Shown here in pieces: positions 27,003 to 36,297 of a stretch of 64,000 nucleotides of DNA. The notes beneath the pieces were generated by a model. That model saw nothing but the letters and a program-made list of their open reading frames with translations, did no database searches and was not told the origin of the DNA. Numbering within the stretch: the stretch's first letter is position 1; every line of letters starts with the position of its first letter. The translations under genes and the position numbers were made by a program. The stretch comes from Hallerella sp963652365 (GTDB lineage: Bacteria > Fibrobacterota > Fibrobacteria > Fibrobacterales > Fibrobacteraceae): contig CAVJTH010000003.1 of NCBI GenBank assembly GCA_963652365.1, positions 62,001 to 126,000 of the forward strand, given 5' to 3'.

Positions 27003-29048
27003 TCAATTCGCATTTTCTTCCTGCTTCGAAATTTTTTCGAGAAGCTCTTCGGCGAGCTTTCCGCCGCTTCGAATGTCCCGGATAAGCCAATCCACGGATT
27101 CGTGGAGATCGCTTTTCGGGAACTTTTCCTGGAATTCCTCGAAAAGGGAAAGCGCGAGAGTGTCCCGCTTCAAGTTCTCGTGCAGGATGAACGCCCGATT
27201 GAAGAGAGCCTTCTCCGCATCGGAAGAGGCGGGCCATATCGCGTAGTAGGCCGCGAACTCGCCGCTTGCCGCCTCGTATTTTTCCCGTTCGCCGTCGATC
27301 CGCGCAAGTTCATAGACCGCCCGTGCAAAAAGGGAATCGTTTTCGGCGGAAAGTGCGCGAATCCTGTTCCATGTCAAGTGCGCGCCGGCCAGTTCTCTCG
27401 CCGTGTAAAAGGAATCGGCACGCGCTTCGAGATCCTGGACGGAAAAGAGATCCTCCCGTGGCAGATAGGCGGAATCATATACGGTCACCGGGTATTTCCG
27501 GTAAAGCGTCTTGCGATAGCGTTCAAACCAATCGCTCGAAAATTCTCCCAGCGAGTTCCTGAACACAAGCACCTTGATGGAATCCAAGTCGGATGTCTTC
27601 GCGTAGCGTTCCTGGTTCCGGTAATACTCGAAAAGGAACTCCCGATCCGGTGTCAGGGCGAAAATTCCGAGCTCGCCACTGATCCTTTCGAACGGAACTT
27701 GCGGGAAAAGCCTTTCGCCAAGACGCGCAAAGAGGCTCCGGAGCGTATCTTTCGGCGCAAAGAAGCCGTTCTTCGAAAGCTCCCTGGCAAAGGCATCCCG
27801 GTAAAAGGACATTTCGGCGTCCTTGCGGACCTTTTCGAACAGGATGTCGCCTTCGAGGTTCGCCATAGCCTTCGCCCGGAGTTTCCACCCGGCAAGCATC
27901 AGCACGCGACGGGAGCGCGGATACCGCATCCGAATGTTCCGCGGCATTTCTTCGAGAAGCGCCTTCGCGTCGCTTTCCCGGATAAAAGGTTCCCCGCCAA
28001 GGGTCGCGAGGACCTGGTTCGAATCGAGCGGAAGATCGCCGCCGGACGAAAGCTTTCGTTCGATCTGTCCGGACACGCTGTCGAGCGGAGCTCCGTTAAA
28101 CTCGTCCGCATGTTCCGCGTAATACTTCTGCACCTCGGGATAGACGGGGCGCTCCAGGCGGAAGCGATACCGTTCGCGCAAGAGGCTGTCCGTGCCGTTT
28201 GCCGCATGGTCCCGATATTCCGCGACGAAGCGGGCTTTCAGGATGGAATCGCGACCGGCCTCGGGAAACTTCTCCCCTTCGCGGCGAAGCAATAGCTTCC
28301 AGACGACGGTCTTCGAATCGACGGTCGCCGAATGGACGCTCCCGACAGGAACCGGGGACTTTCCGAACAGGGATTCCCGGATATCGGCATTCGCCCAGAG
28401 CCCGCTCGCGGATTTCGAATCGAACTGGACCTTCTTCGCTTTCGAAAGATCCGCGCCATTCGCAAGGGAGGACTTGATCCTGGATGCATCGAGAGAATCG
28501 GTCGCTTCCGCGTAGGCGATTTCTACGGAAACCTTCTGCATTTCCTCGACCTTTCGCGCGACGAATCGGGCGAGCGAGTCCGCGTTCTCTTCGAGATAGA
28601 GGCTCTCGGCGACAGACGCGCGGCACGCTTCGAAACGTTCGCAGGAATCCGCCGCAAAGCGTTCGCGGTTCCGGTCGAAATGCTTCCCGAGTTCCGCGTC
28701 CGTATGGCCCAGGTTGTCTCCCAGGTAGAAATTGTCGTAGATGCGCGCGAGAAAGCGTTCGCGCAAGGCGTCCAGACGCGCGCGAATTTTCGCGCTATCC
28801 CCGCTAGCGACCCGTTTCGCCTCCTGGAAGATCACGCGGGATTCGATGATGTTTTCGAGAGCGTCCCTTTCCTTTCCGGGCTTCGCGTAGGCGGAAGACG
28901 TCCTTTTCAGAAAGTCGATGTCGGAAGCGTAGATTTTTTCCTCTCCCACGGTCGCCACCAGGACGTCCGACGTCTTCCTCTCGGAAGAGCATCCGGCAAG
29001 CGCGAGGAGGGAAAGGGCGAGAGCGGTTGCGGCTTTTGCAGGTTTCAT
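27003..29048 (-). CDS. Lipoprotein with SurA/PpiD-like fold and C-terminal TPR-like repeats
   Basis: The Met at 29048 begins a lipoprotein signal (MKPAKAATALALSLLALAGC), with GGAG nine bases upstream; a Met five codons earlier is possible. The 681-residue product resembles periplasmic peptidyl-prolyl isomerases of the SurA/PpiD type: an N-terminal helical segment (VGEEKIYASDIDFL, then LENIIESRVIFQEAKR), then two stretches that could be parvulin domains. The C-terminal 110 residues look like tetratricopeptide repeats, as in YbgF/BamD-like proteins. It probably handles unfolded outer-membrane proteins. Catalytic isomerase residues are not obvious. It follows the STAS gene with 24 bases between. 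Confidence 0.65.
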   Translation of the reverse strand: MKPAKAATALALSLLALAGCSSERKTSDVLVATVGEEKIYASDIDFLKRTSSAYAKPGKERDALENIIESRVIFQEAKRVASGDSAKIRARLDALRERFLARIYDNFYLGDNLGHTDAELGKHFDRNRERFAADSCERFEACRASVAESLYLEENADSLARFVARKVEEMQKVSVEIAYAEATDSLDASRIKSSLANGADLSKAKKVQFDSKSASGLWANADIRESLFGKSPVPVGSVHSATVDSKTVVWKLLLRREGEKFPEAGRDSILKARFVAEYRDHAANGTDSLLRERYRFRLERPVYPEVQKYYAEHADEFNGAPLDSVSGQIERKLSSGGDLPLDSNQVLATLGGEPFIRESDAKALLEEMPRNIRMRYPRSRRVLMLAGWKLRAKAMANLEGDILFEKVRKDAEMSFYRDAFARELSKNGFFAPKDTLRSLFARLGERLFPQVPFERISGELGIFALTPDREFLFEYYRNQERYAKTSDLDSIKVLVFRNSLGEFSSDWFERYRKTLYRKYPVTVYDSAYLPREDLFSVQDLEARADSFYTARELAGAHLTWNRIRALSAENDSLFARAVYELARIDGEREKYEAASGEFAAYYAIWPASSDAEKALFNRAFILHENLKRDTLALSLFEEFQEKFPKSDLHESVDWLIRDIRSGGKLAEELLEKISKQEENAN

Positions 29049-29072
29049 GCCAAGAATCTCCATTTCATTTGT

Positions 29073-29432
29073 CTAGCGGATGGATGCCAGCGCCTCGTCA
29101 AGCGTCCTGTGGATTTCGAGAAGCTGGTCGGCCCCGATGATTTCGATGATTTCGAGAACGTTTTCGTTCACGTTCGCCACCTTGAGAACTCCGCCCGTTT
29201 CCTTGAACTTCTTGTTCACGAAGAGCAGTGCGCCAAGTCCCGTGCTGTTGATGTAGCGCAAGCGGGAAAAGTCCGCGACAATCGTCGTCACGCCTTGTCC
29301 AAGAAGTTCGAGCATTCGACCGGAAGTCGCTTCCGCATTGGTCGAATCCAAGTCTCCCACAAAGCGCAAGAGCCTTGCCGCGGGATGGTTCTCGATATTT
29401 TCGATGGTCAGCAGTTCCTGATTTTCGTTCAT
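29073..29432 (-). CDS. STAS-domain anti-sigma factor antagonist
   Basis: This 119-residue single-domain protein is of the SpoIIAA/RsbV type. The phosphorylatable residue is Ser63 in YINSTGLGALLFV, and the fold begins with LRFVGDLDSTNA. Such proteins, when dephosphorylated by a PP2C phosphatase, bind an anti-sigma kinase and free the sigma factor. Its start overlaps the STAS-ATPase stop by four bases (ATGA). The PP2C phosphatase at 10.5-12.4 kb is a candidate activator. Confidence 0.92.
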   Translation of the reverse strand: MNENQELLTIENIENHPAARLLRFVGDLDSTNAEATSGRMLELLGQGVTTIVADFSRLRYINSTGLGALLFVNKKFKETGGVLKVANVNENVLEIIEIIGADQLLEIHRTLDEALASIR

Positions 29433-30214
29433 GTTTCCTCTCGTAGTCTCGTCACCTCGACAAAGATCTCGCGCGGTTCGACGCGAAACGTCATTTGCGA
29501 AGATAGCCTTTTTACCAGCACGATCCCCCGGCCTCTCAGGGAACCCGGAGTCATCTTCGGATGGGCGTATTTTTCTTCGAGCGCCTTCCGCTCGTCTTCC
29601 GAAAGTTCCCGCAGGCTGTTCCGCACGGAAAGAACCGTTTTCGACTTGCTGAATTTCAGTTCCAGGCGAAAGACGTTGTCGGGGGGGCGCCCATGTTCGA
29701 TCGCGTTGTTCGCCAGTTCATCGACAATGGATTCGAGGATAAAGGCTTCCCGCTCCGAAAATCCCTTGCTGCGGAGAATCCCGACGACAAGCCTTCGCGT
29801 CGGCGGAACGAAAGACGCGCTGGCCGGAAGCAGAAGGGAAAGATTCCGGAAGGCGCCCCGAAATTCCCAGTGAAAATAGTCCAGGAACGATTTTTCGTCC
29901 CGAAATACCGGAATCGCGAGATGGACTCCCATCAGGGAGAGCTTTTCGGAAAGCTCGGGACTTGCGGCAAAGAGGGAAACGCTGCCGGAACGTCCGACAA
30001 CCCGCGAGCGCAGCCCCATCAGGGCCCCGACAGCCGGCGAACTCAAAAAATTGACCTCGGAAAGATCGACCGCAAAATGCAGGATGCCTTGCTTTTCGAA
30101 CCATTCCGAAAGCGCGGAAATCTGCGGAATCATGTCGAGTCCGATATCCCCGCAAAGCCTGACCCTTGCGACACCGGGTTCTTCGGGATACGGATGAACG
30201 GAAACGTCATTCAT
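29429..30214 (-). CDS. STAS domain fused to a GHKL (anti-sigma kinase-like) ATPase domain
   Basis: The 261-residue protein combines a STAS-like domain (residues 1-105, with VDLSEVNFLSSPAVGALMGL) and an RsbW/SpoIIAB-like ATPase domain (about 130-261). The N-box (ESIVDELANNAIEHG) and the G2 box (SLRGRGIVLVKRLSSQM) are clear. In the STAS domain the usual phospho-Ser position lies in LSSPAVG. The Met at 30214 was chosen because it overlaps the previous stop (ATGA); an upstream in-frame extension overlaps that gene entirely. Having antagonist and kinase modules in one chain is less usual than separate proteins. Confidence 0.85.
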   Translation of the reverse strand: MNDVSVHPYPEEPGVARVRLCGDIGLDMIPQISALSEWFEKQGILHFAVDLSEVNFLSSPAVGALMGLRSRVVGRSGSVSLFAASPELSEKLSLMGVHLAIPVFRDEKSFLDYFHWEFRGAFRNLSLLLPASASFVPPTRRLVVGILRSKGFSEREAFILESIVDELANNAIEHGRPPDNVFRLELKFSKSKTVLSVRNSLRELSEDERKALEEKYAHPKMTPGSLRGRGIVLVKRLSSQMTFRVEPREIFVEVTRLREET

Positions 30215-30492
30215 GCGAAGGGAATGTTCCTCGTGAAAAGTCGTTTTTCCCTGGAATCGCAAGCGGAAAGGAACAGGCGACCGTCCGCCAGTCCCAGTTC
30301 CACGCGAAGTGTCGAATCGTCGAGAGCGTCCAGGCCATGCCCGAAGAGCGACTTCGCTTCCCGACCGAGGATCCGCACGGTCTCTTCGGACAGGGAAAGC
30401 GCGCGGCCAAAGTCGGAAACGGATTTTTCGAGAACGGGGAAAAAATCCGCATCGGAATAAAAGTCCAGGCGAATGGTTTGAATGCAGCACAT
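30211..30492 (-). CDS. Small protein of unknown function at the head of the STAS operon
   Basis: The 93-residue frame ends in a four-base overlap (ATGA) with the STAS-ATPase gene, which supports its being real. The sequence (begins MCCIQTIRLDFYSDADFF, then a helical, Leu/Ser-rich middle) has no motif I recognise; an ATPase-like fold remnant or a sensory partner are possible. TATATTG lies seven bases before the ATG and there is no ribosome binding site, so a very short leader is likely. It is divergent from tamB. Confidence 0.65.
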   Translation of the reverse strand: MCCIQTIRLDFYSDADFFPVLEKSVSDFGRALSLSEETVRILGREAKSLFGHGLDALDDSTLRVELGLADGRLFLSACDSREKRLFTRNIPFA

Positions 30493-30532
30493 ACGCTTTC
30501 AATATATAAGTTTTCTAGCTATATTGCAACCT
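30493..30532. promoter_or_regulatory. Divergent promoter region of the STAS operon and tamB
   Basis: Only 40 bases separate the two starts. TATATTG on the minus strand (30500-30506) is seven bases from the small-protein ATG, and TATATTG on the plus strand (30520-30526) is six bases from the tamB GTG. Their upstream elements must lie inside the opposite genes. Confidence 0.55.
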
Positions 30533-33500
30533 GTGAAACGGTTAAGGCCCGCTGTCGCCGGCGGCATTTTCGCCGCGTTCGTAGGCTGCCTCTTGGCTTG
30601 CGCCTGGTTTGCGAACCGTTTCCTGGACAACTACCTGAATTCTTCCCACGATTACGGGCCGGTGCGCGTCGCCTTTTACGGGCATTCAAGAAGCGGGCTG
30701 CTTTCCCGGAGCTGGGATTCCGTCGCCGTCCGGGGCTCGGGCTTTGACGTTTCGCTGAACGCCCCGAAAGTCAACGTCCATTTCCTGTTTTCTCCCGAAG
30801 AGGACTTTGTCCACATCGACATGGATTCCGCAGAGGCAAGGATCGATCCCGGCGCGTTTCCCAGGTCCGAAAAAGACACGTCCCCCGTCGCCATTCCGGA
30901 TTTCCGGATTCCGCTCGATCTGCGGGTGAGGATGGCTCGGTTTCGAACGAGCGTCGCCGGCGTCGGCTCATGGTCCGCGGATTCCCTGCGGGTAAGCACC
31001 AAGGGAAACGAGGCCGCGGAACTGTTCATCGAAAACGCCCGGGGAGACTATCTCGCGCGGACGGTTTCGGCAAGGACGACAATCGCCTTCAAGGGAGAAG
31101 ACATCCAGGCGAACGGAACGTTCCTGTCCGAAGACCGGGATAGCGCCGCCTTCCACATTTCCGCCTCGCGAAAAGATCTCGGGAACCTATCGGGCAACGT
31201 CAACGTCCTTGTCAGGAATCCCAGAAAATGGGACAGGGGAAAGATTCCAGACTCCGTCTCGCTCAAGAACGTTCGGGCAAGCGCCACCTTCGCAGTCGAA
31301 ACGGGGCAAGGAAAGTTTTCGCACAGGACGAGGCTCCGGGCAGACATCGGCGCATTCTGGCCACTTCCCGCGCTCGCCGCGGACATTCGTCTCGAAAGCG
31401 ACGAAAGAATGGTCTTTCGCCTTGACGGGAAGTTTTCCGGCAAGAAGCCCGGCGAGAGCATCACCCTCCGCGGACAGATAGACAGGAAACTCGACGGAAA
31501 AATCGACGCGACAGTCAAGAACATCGAAGCGCTGTTCGGTCCGGAAATGCAGCCGCTCGATCTGACCCTCCACGCCGAAAAGGATTCCCCGGGAAAGCTC
31601 CAGGCCGTAGCGACCACGAAAGCGGGCTCCGTCGTCCGCGCGAAGCTTTTCGGGCTTTCGGACTTAAGGAAGTTTCGGATAGACTTTACGGGGGATATCG
31701 CACGGGACGAGCCTTGGGCCGTTCGCTGGAGCGACGACTTTCTGCGCTTCAACACGCGGCCGCAGGTCAAGGGATCGTTTCACGACGGGAAAATGTTCGC
31801 CGACGTTTCCATTGCGCCGGTCGAATACGCGTATCTGATGACCGCGGACTCCCTCTTCACCTCGCTTGCGCTCGACCAGAACGGCATCGACTTCACGAAC
31901 GGATTCATTCGGACGCCCAGGGAGAGCTTCACCTTTACGGGAGACGTCAAGTGGAACGATTCCATCCCGCACACCTCGTGGAAAGTCTTCCAGTCGGATC
32001 TCGGTTTCGCCGAAGCCTTCGTCACCTTCGATCCCGCCATATCGGGCAAGGCACACCGGGTGCGCCTTTCGCACATTCCATTCGCCGACACCACAATCTT
32101 GAAAGGCATCGACGGCATCGTGACCGGAACGATGACCCAGAACTTCGAAGAACATTTCGGAAACCTGGATGCGGAAATCACGACGGAAATCGCCCAGATT
32201 CCCTTGCACGGAAAATTTCGGGCGCACAACACGAAGGACAGCATTTCGCTCGACAGCGCAATCATCACCACGGGAACGAACGCGATCGAACTCGAAGGCA
32301 CGGCGAACGTTCTCTACGATTCGAGCGGAACGCGCTACGCCTCCCTGCAGCTCGTCGATGCGTGGGCTTCCACGGACAGGTTCGACATTCCGCTTCTGCT
32401 TTCGCCCTACCAGAAATCTCCGCTGGCAAGCGGAATCTTCAGCGGCAATGTCACATACCGGAAAGGAATCGGGTTGCAGGGGTCGCTCCAGTTTTCGGAT
32501 CTCTCGCTCAAGAACGTTTCGAAGGAAAGCCTTTCGATTCCCAAGCTGGACGTCTTTGCCGAAAAGGAAAGGATGCAGATTTCGGGAAACATCCACGCCG
32601 GCGAAAGAGCCTGGAACGGAGACCTGCAAATCGACGTCAACGGGCTTCTGGAACCCGAGCACCACATCTTTGCCTACTTTACCACACCGGTCGGCGGAAC
32701 GGCATGGCTCGACGGCGATATCGATTCGACGATGAAATGGCGGGGAAAGGCGCAACTTTCCGGTTCGTGGCTTCTTCCTGGCGGACTCGGCGAAGTCATC
32801 TACACCGATTTCAAGGCCGATGCGAGCGGAGACCTCAAAAGCCCGCTAGACGGCCTGGAACTTTCGTTCCATTCCGATTCCACGGCGATCGACACCAAGC
32901 GCGGATTTCCCCTCTTGCCCGTTTCGTTCAACGGAACGTTTCGCGACGGACTTTTCGACATCTCTTCGGCAAGGCTTTCCAACAGCCTCGGGGAGCACAT
33001 CGAGGGACGCGCAAGCTACAACCTGAAAGAAAAGAAGCTCGGCAAGGTTTCCATCGGGACGGAAAGATTCTCCCTGGCGTGGGACCAGATTCACCAAATC
33101 CAGATAGGCGACATGCGCGGAAGTCTCGACGATTCCGAAAAGGAATTCACCCTTTCCCTGGACATCGACAGGGTTTCGTACAGGCTCGACAAGCCGGAAT
33201 GGGGAAACGCGGACGCTTCGGCGCGGGGAAAGGCCATCTTGCACCTGCCCCATGCGGAAAACGGCAATTTCCTGAATCCGACGCTCGAAGGGAACTTTTT
33301 CCTGGACCGCGCGCTCTACCGGAACGAGTTTTCGGTCGATATCGGCTTCGGAAGCCTAAGCAAGATCTCGGCGACGCTTTCCGGGTTCTTCACCAAGATT
33401 CGTCGCGCAAAGCCGGTCGTCAAGAAAACGGCGGCAAAGTCGAGACCGCTGAATCTCGCCGTTCACATCGGCGATTCGGGTCGCGACACGGTCGCCATCG

Positions 33501-34399
33501 AGACGAACCTCGCGAGCATTCCCCTGACGATTGACCTCTGGGTGCTCGGGACATCCGATCATCCGCTTCTCCGCGGAGACATCAACAATTCGGGAAACGG
33601 TTCCATCGGCCTCAAGGACATGTTCCAGTTCGACCTGGAATCGCTCGCCATTTCCTTCCAGGACGTTCCCTGGAACCGCGGAAGCATCAACATTTCGAGC
33701 GTACAGAACCTTCCCTACTGCAAGACAAGCAACCACCGCGACAACGACGAGACATGCCCGGTCCATCTCGACATTCTGGGTTCCGTCATCGCCCCGAAGC
33801 CGATGCCCAGCGCAAACTGCGGCGTTGACGATTCCCCGGCGTCCCTCTATTACAGCGTTCTCCTGGGATGCATCTCGGAAGAGGAAAGTTCCACGATCGA
33901 CAGGAACAAGGTGGCGGGAAAGCTCATCGGAAGCGTTCTGACCAGCACGGCGAACCGTACGCTCGGCGGCGAATACGTCGGGGACATCGACATGAAGTTC
34001 AAGCTGTTCAACGAGGAATCCGTCGCCGAAAAGGATTCGAGCTACCTGCTGATTCCCATTTCCCTGGATCGCTGGGTGAAGGACCTGAGCCTTGTCTTCG
34101 GATACAAGCAGGACCAGAGCGAAACGCCGACTTACGACCATGCGATCGAAGCGGGCATTTCCTACGTCATCCCGGCATTTTCCGAAGAGGACAAGACGAA
34201 AAATCCGGAGCATTACAGTCCACAGCTCGACTTTGGCGCAAGCCTTGTCTCCAAGAACTACATCACCGCGACGGACGAAGACGAAAGCCGCCTCGAAAAG
34301 AACATCGGTTTCAATTACAGCTACAAGTTCTGGTCGCCGTGCCTGTTCGGAATCGGCAAGTGCAAGGCGCTCGCCCCCAGGGAAAAGGAGAAGAAATGA
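30533..34399 (+). CDS. tamB: TamB/YtfN-like translocation and assembly protein
   Basis: TamB-family proteins are large bridges from the inner to the outer membrane that work with a TamA/BamA-type barrel and move phospholipid. The 1288-residue product starts with a signal-anchor (about residues 8-28, AVAGGIFAAFVGCLLACAWFA split here after 18 residues as AVAGGIFAAFVGCLLACA), followed by long beta-rich repetitive sequence and a C-terminal DUF490-like domain with PLLRGDINNSGNGSIGL and SLDRWVKDLSLVFGYK. The GTG at 30533 is the likely start, since it begins the basic residues of the anchor; TTG at 30524 and ATG at 30482 are alternatives. Its stop overlaps the tamA start by four bases. Confidence 0.85.
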   Translation: MKRLRPAVAGGIFAAFVGCLLACAWFANRFLDNYLNSSHDYGPVRVAFYGHSRSGLLSRSWDSVAVRGSGFDVSLNAPKVNVHFLFSPEEDFVHIDMDSAEARIDPGAFPRSEKDTSPVAIPDFRIPLDLRVRMARFRTSVAGVGSWSADSLRVSTKGNEAAELFIENARGDYLARTVSARTTIAFKGEDIQANGTFLSEDRDSAAFHISASRKDLGNLSGNVNVLVRNPRKWDRGKIPDSVSLKNVRASATFAVETGQGKFSHRTRLRADIGAFWPLPALAADIRLESDERMVFRLDGKFSGKKPGESITLRGQIDRKLDGKIDATVKNIEALFGPEMQPLDLTLHAEKDSPGKLQAVATTKAGSVVRAKLFGLSDLRKFRIDFTGDIARDEPWAVRWSDDFLRFNTRPQVKGSFHDGKMFADVSIAPVEYAYLMTADSLFTSLALDQNGIDFTNGFIRTPRESFTFTGDVKWNDSIPHTSWKVFQSDLGFAEAFVTFDPAISGKAHRVRLSHIPFADTTILKGIDGIVTGTMTQNFEEHFGNLDAEITTEIAQIPLHGKFRAHNTKDSISLDSAIITTGTNAIELEGTANVLYDSSGTRYASLQLVDAWASTDRFDIPLLLSPYQKSPLASGIFSGNVTYRKGIGLQGSLQFSDLSLKNVSKESLSIPKLDVFAEKERMQISGNIHAGERAWNGDLQIDVNGLLEPEHHIFAYFTTPVGGTAWLDGDIDSTMKWRGKAQLSGSWLLPGGLGEVIYTDFKADASGDLKSPLDGLELSFHSDSTAIDTKRGFPLLPVSFNGTFRDGLFDISSARLSNSLGEHIEGRASYNLKEKKLGKVSIGTERFSLAWDQIHQIQIGDMRGSLDDSEKEFTLSLDIDRVSYRLDKPEWGNADASARGKAILHLPHAENGNFLNPTLEGNFFLDRALYRNEFSVDIGFGSLSKISATLSGFFTKIRRAKPVVKKTAAKSRPLNLAVHIGDSGRDTVAIETNLASIPLTIDLWVLGTSDHPLLRGDINNSGNGSIGLKDMFQFDLESLAISFQDVPWNRGSINISSVQNLPYCKTSNHRDNDETCPVHLDILGSVIAPKPMPSANCGVDDSPASLYYSVLLGCISEEESSTIDRNKVAGKLIGSVLTSTANRTLGGEYVGDIDMKFKLFNEESVAEKDSSYLLIPISLDRWVKDLSLVFGYKQDQSETPTYDHAIEAGISYVIPAFSEEDKTKNPEHYSPQLDFGASLVSKNYITATDEDESRLEKNIGFNYSYKFWSPCLFGIGKCKALAPREKEKK

Positions 34400-36297
34400 T
34401 CTTTCGCCGGATTCTTTTCGCGATTCTTTTCTGCCTCGGATTTCTCCACGCCGCGGAAACCGCCGATTCGGTCGAAACGAAAAACCGCTGGAAGGTTTCG
34501 TTTATCGGGAACAGCCTCTATTCGGACGAGCAGCTCGCGCTGCAGCTCGACATTCCGGAAGAATTCGGAATCGTCGATACGACGCGGCAGGACTTTCTGA
34601 TGCGAATCGCCAGGACAAACCTGGAACTTCTCTACTATTCCGACGGCTACTTCAGCTTCGCGTCGTCCATGGAAGTTCTGCGGAACCATACCGACCCATC
34701 GGATTCCCTTCCCTACACGCTCTACCGGTTTCGAATCGACGAAGGCGTTCCGTACAGGTTTAGCGAAATGAAAATCGATCGGGATACCGAAGCGGACAGC
34801 GTCACGCTGAAGGGCATTCGCTTTAAAAGCGGCGCGGCCTACGACCCGACAGTCGTCGCCGACGATGTCCAGCAGATTCAAATTCTCTACCGGGAATACG
34901 GCTACCTGCATGTGCGGGCGGACTACCTGGAATATCTCGACACGCTGAACCACCTGGTCAATGTGGAAATCTACGTCGAACCGGGAACGCGCGTTCGCAT
35001 GGGAGACTTTTCGAGCGAGACGAAGAAGCCCGCGCAGATCGCGAAGCTCGATACGAACGACCAGGAAGGCCTTTCCGACACGGCATGGATCAATCGGCTG
35101 TGGAGAATTCCCAAGGGAGAAGTCATCAACGGAAAGACATACACGTCGTTTCGTTCGAAGCTTCTTTCCACGCAGATTTTCACGTCCGTCCACCTGGAAG
35201 ACTTTCCCCGGGAAGACGGTCTTTCGGACGTGCGCTTTCACGCGGTCGAACGGATGCCCGGAGAGACCCGCTACTCCGTGTTCTTTGAAGAAGTCTATGG
35301 GTTCGGTGCCTCCGCGATGTTCAAGCACAAGAACTTCCTGGGGCACTTTCACGAGGGATCGGCGAGCATTCTCGTGGCGCAGAACAAGCAGGAACTCACG
35401 CTCGGCTACGCAAACCCGCTACTCTTCGGTACGCGCTTCAGCTTTATCCCCACGGCGATCCGTTTCGACGACCACATCAGCTTCAATCACGAAAAGACTT
35501 CCCCGCCCGCCTACCCGGACAGCCTCGAAGAACGGACGGAAGTCATCAATCGCGGAGATCTCACGTTCGGCATTTCGAGCAACATCCGCTTTCGAGCCTC
35601 CCTCGATACGCGATTCGTGCAGAAGAACGAATCCAAGCTGTTCAAGGTCAAGGGCGAAACGGCGCTGACGTTCGACTATTCCAACGACTACTTCAATCCG
35701 ACCAAGGGGCTCCGCTTTGCGCCAAAAGTCGGCTGGGGAATGAACTTTACCGGAAGCATCCGGGATCCGGAAATGAGCGGCAATCCCTACACCTACGGCG
35801 AGCTTTCGAGCACCGGCTACCTGCCGCTCTTTGGACCGTTCCTCTCCGCCGCGAACATCAGCTTTGGCAAGTTCTTCAACCAGGCGATGGAAGACGACGC
35901 CCGGATCTTCTACCAGGGAGGCTCCAGAACGGTACGCGGCTACCACTTCCGGAGCATCTATCCTAGCTACACGAGCCTTGACGAAAGCGGAGAAGAAGTC
36001 ATCAACACGGGCCTCACGCCGCAATATCTCCGCGTGAACGTGGAACTCCGCGTCAATTCCCCGTTCGAGGCGACAAAAAACTGGCAGCTAGTCGAATTCT
36101 ACGACTGGACGCACGTTTCGGACAAGAACAGCCTTTACGCCGGAAACAGCAGCGCGGCGCTCGGAACGGGCATCCGCTACAAATGGCAGTTCCTGACCCT
36201 GCGCCTGGACTACACGTTCAAAAAGAAACTTCCGGGATTTTCCCCGGAAGCGTTTGCCTTCGAGCGGATCAACTTCGACCTGTCGCAGGCGTTCTAG
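34396..36297 (+). CDS. tamA: BamA/TamA-family outer-membrane protein
   Basis: The 633-residue product has a signal peptide (MIFRRILFAILFCLGFLHA), POTRA-like repeats (about residues 25-280, for example RFRIDEGVPYRFSEMKI and VYVEPGTRV-like strands) and a C-terminal Omp85 barrel. The barrel includes the conserved loop motif GGSRTVRGY (VRGY, about residue 515). It ends in Phe, as Omp85 barrels do. The start has AAAAGGAG upstream and overlaps the tamB stop (ATGA), so the pair is co-translated. TamA rather than BamA is inferred from that pairing. Confidence 0.9.
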   Translation: MIFRRILFAILFCLGFLHAAETADSVETKNRWKVSFIGNSLYSDEQLALQLDIPEEFGIVDTTRQDFLMRIARTNLELLYYSDGYFSFASSMEVLRNHTDPSDSLPYTLYRFRIDEGVPYRFSEMKIDRDTEADSVTLKGIRFKSGAAYDPTVVADDVQQIQILYREYGYLHVRADYLEYLDTLNHLVNVEIYVEPGTRVRMGDFSSETKKPAQIAKLDTNDQEGLSDTAWINRLWRIPKGEVINGKTYTSFRSKLLSTQIFTSVHLEDFPREDGLSDVRFHAVERMPGETRYSVFFEEVYGFGASAMFKHKNFLGHFHEGSASILVAQNKQELTLGYANPLLFGTRFSFIPTAIRFDDHISFNHEKTSPPAYPDSLEERTEVINRGDLTFGISSNIRFRASLDTRFVQKNESKLFKVKGETALTFDYSNDYFNPTKGLRFAPKVGWGMNFTGSIRDPEMSGNPYTYGELSSTGYLPLFGPFLSAANISFGKFFNQAMEDDARIFYQGGSRTVRGYHFRSIYPSYTSLDESGEEVINTGLTPQYLRVNVELRVNSPFEATKNWQLVEFYDWTHVSDKNSLYAGNSSAALGTGIRYKWQFLTLRLDYTFKKKLPGFSPEAFAFERINFDLSQAF

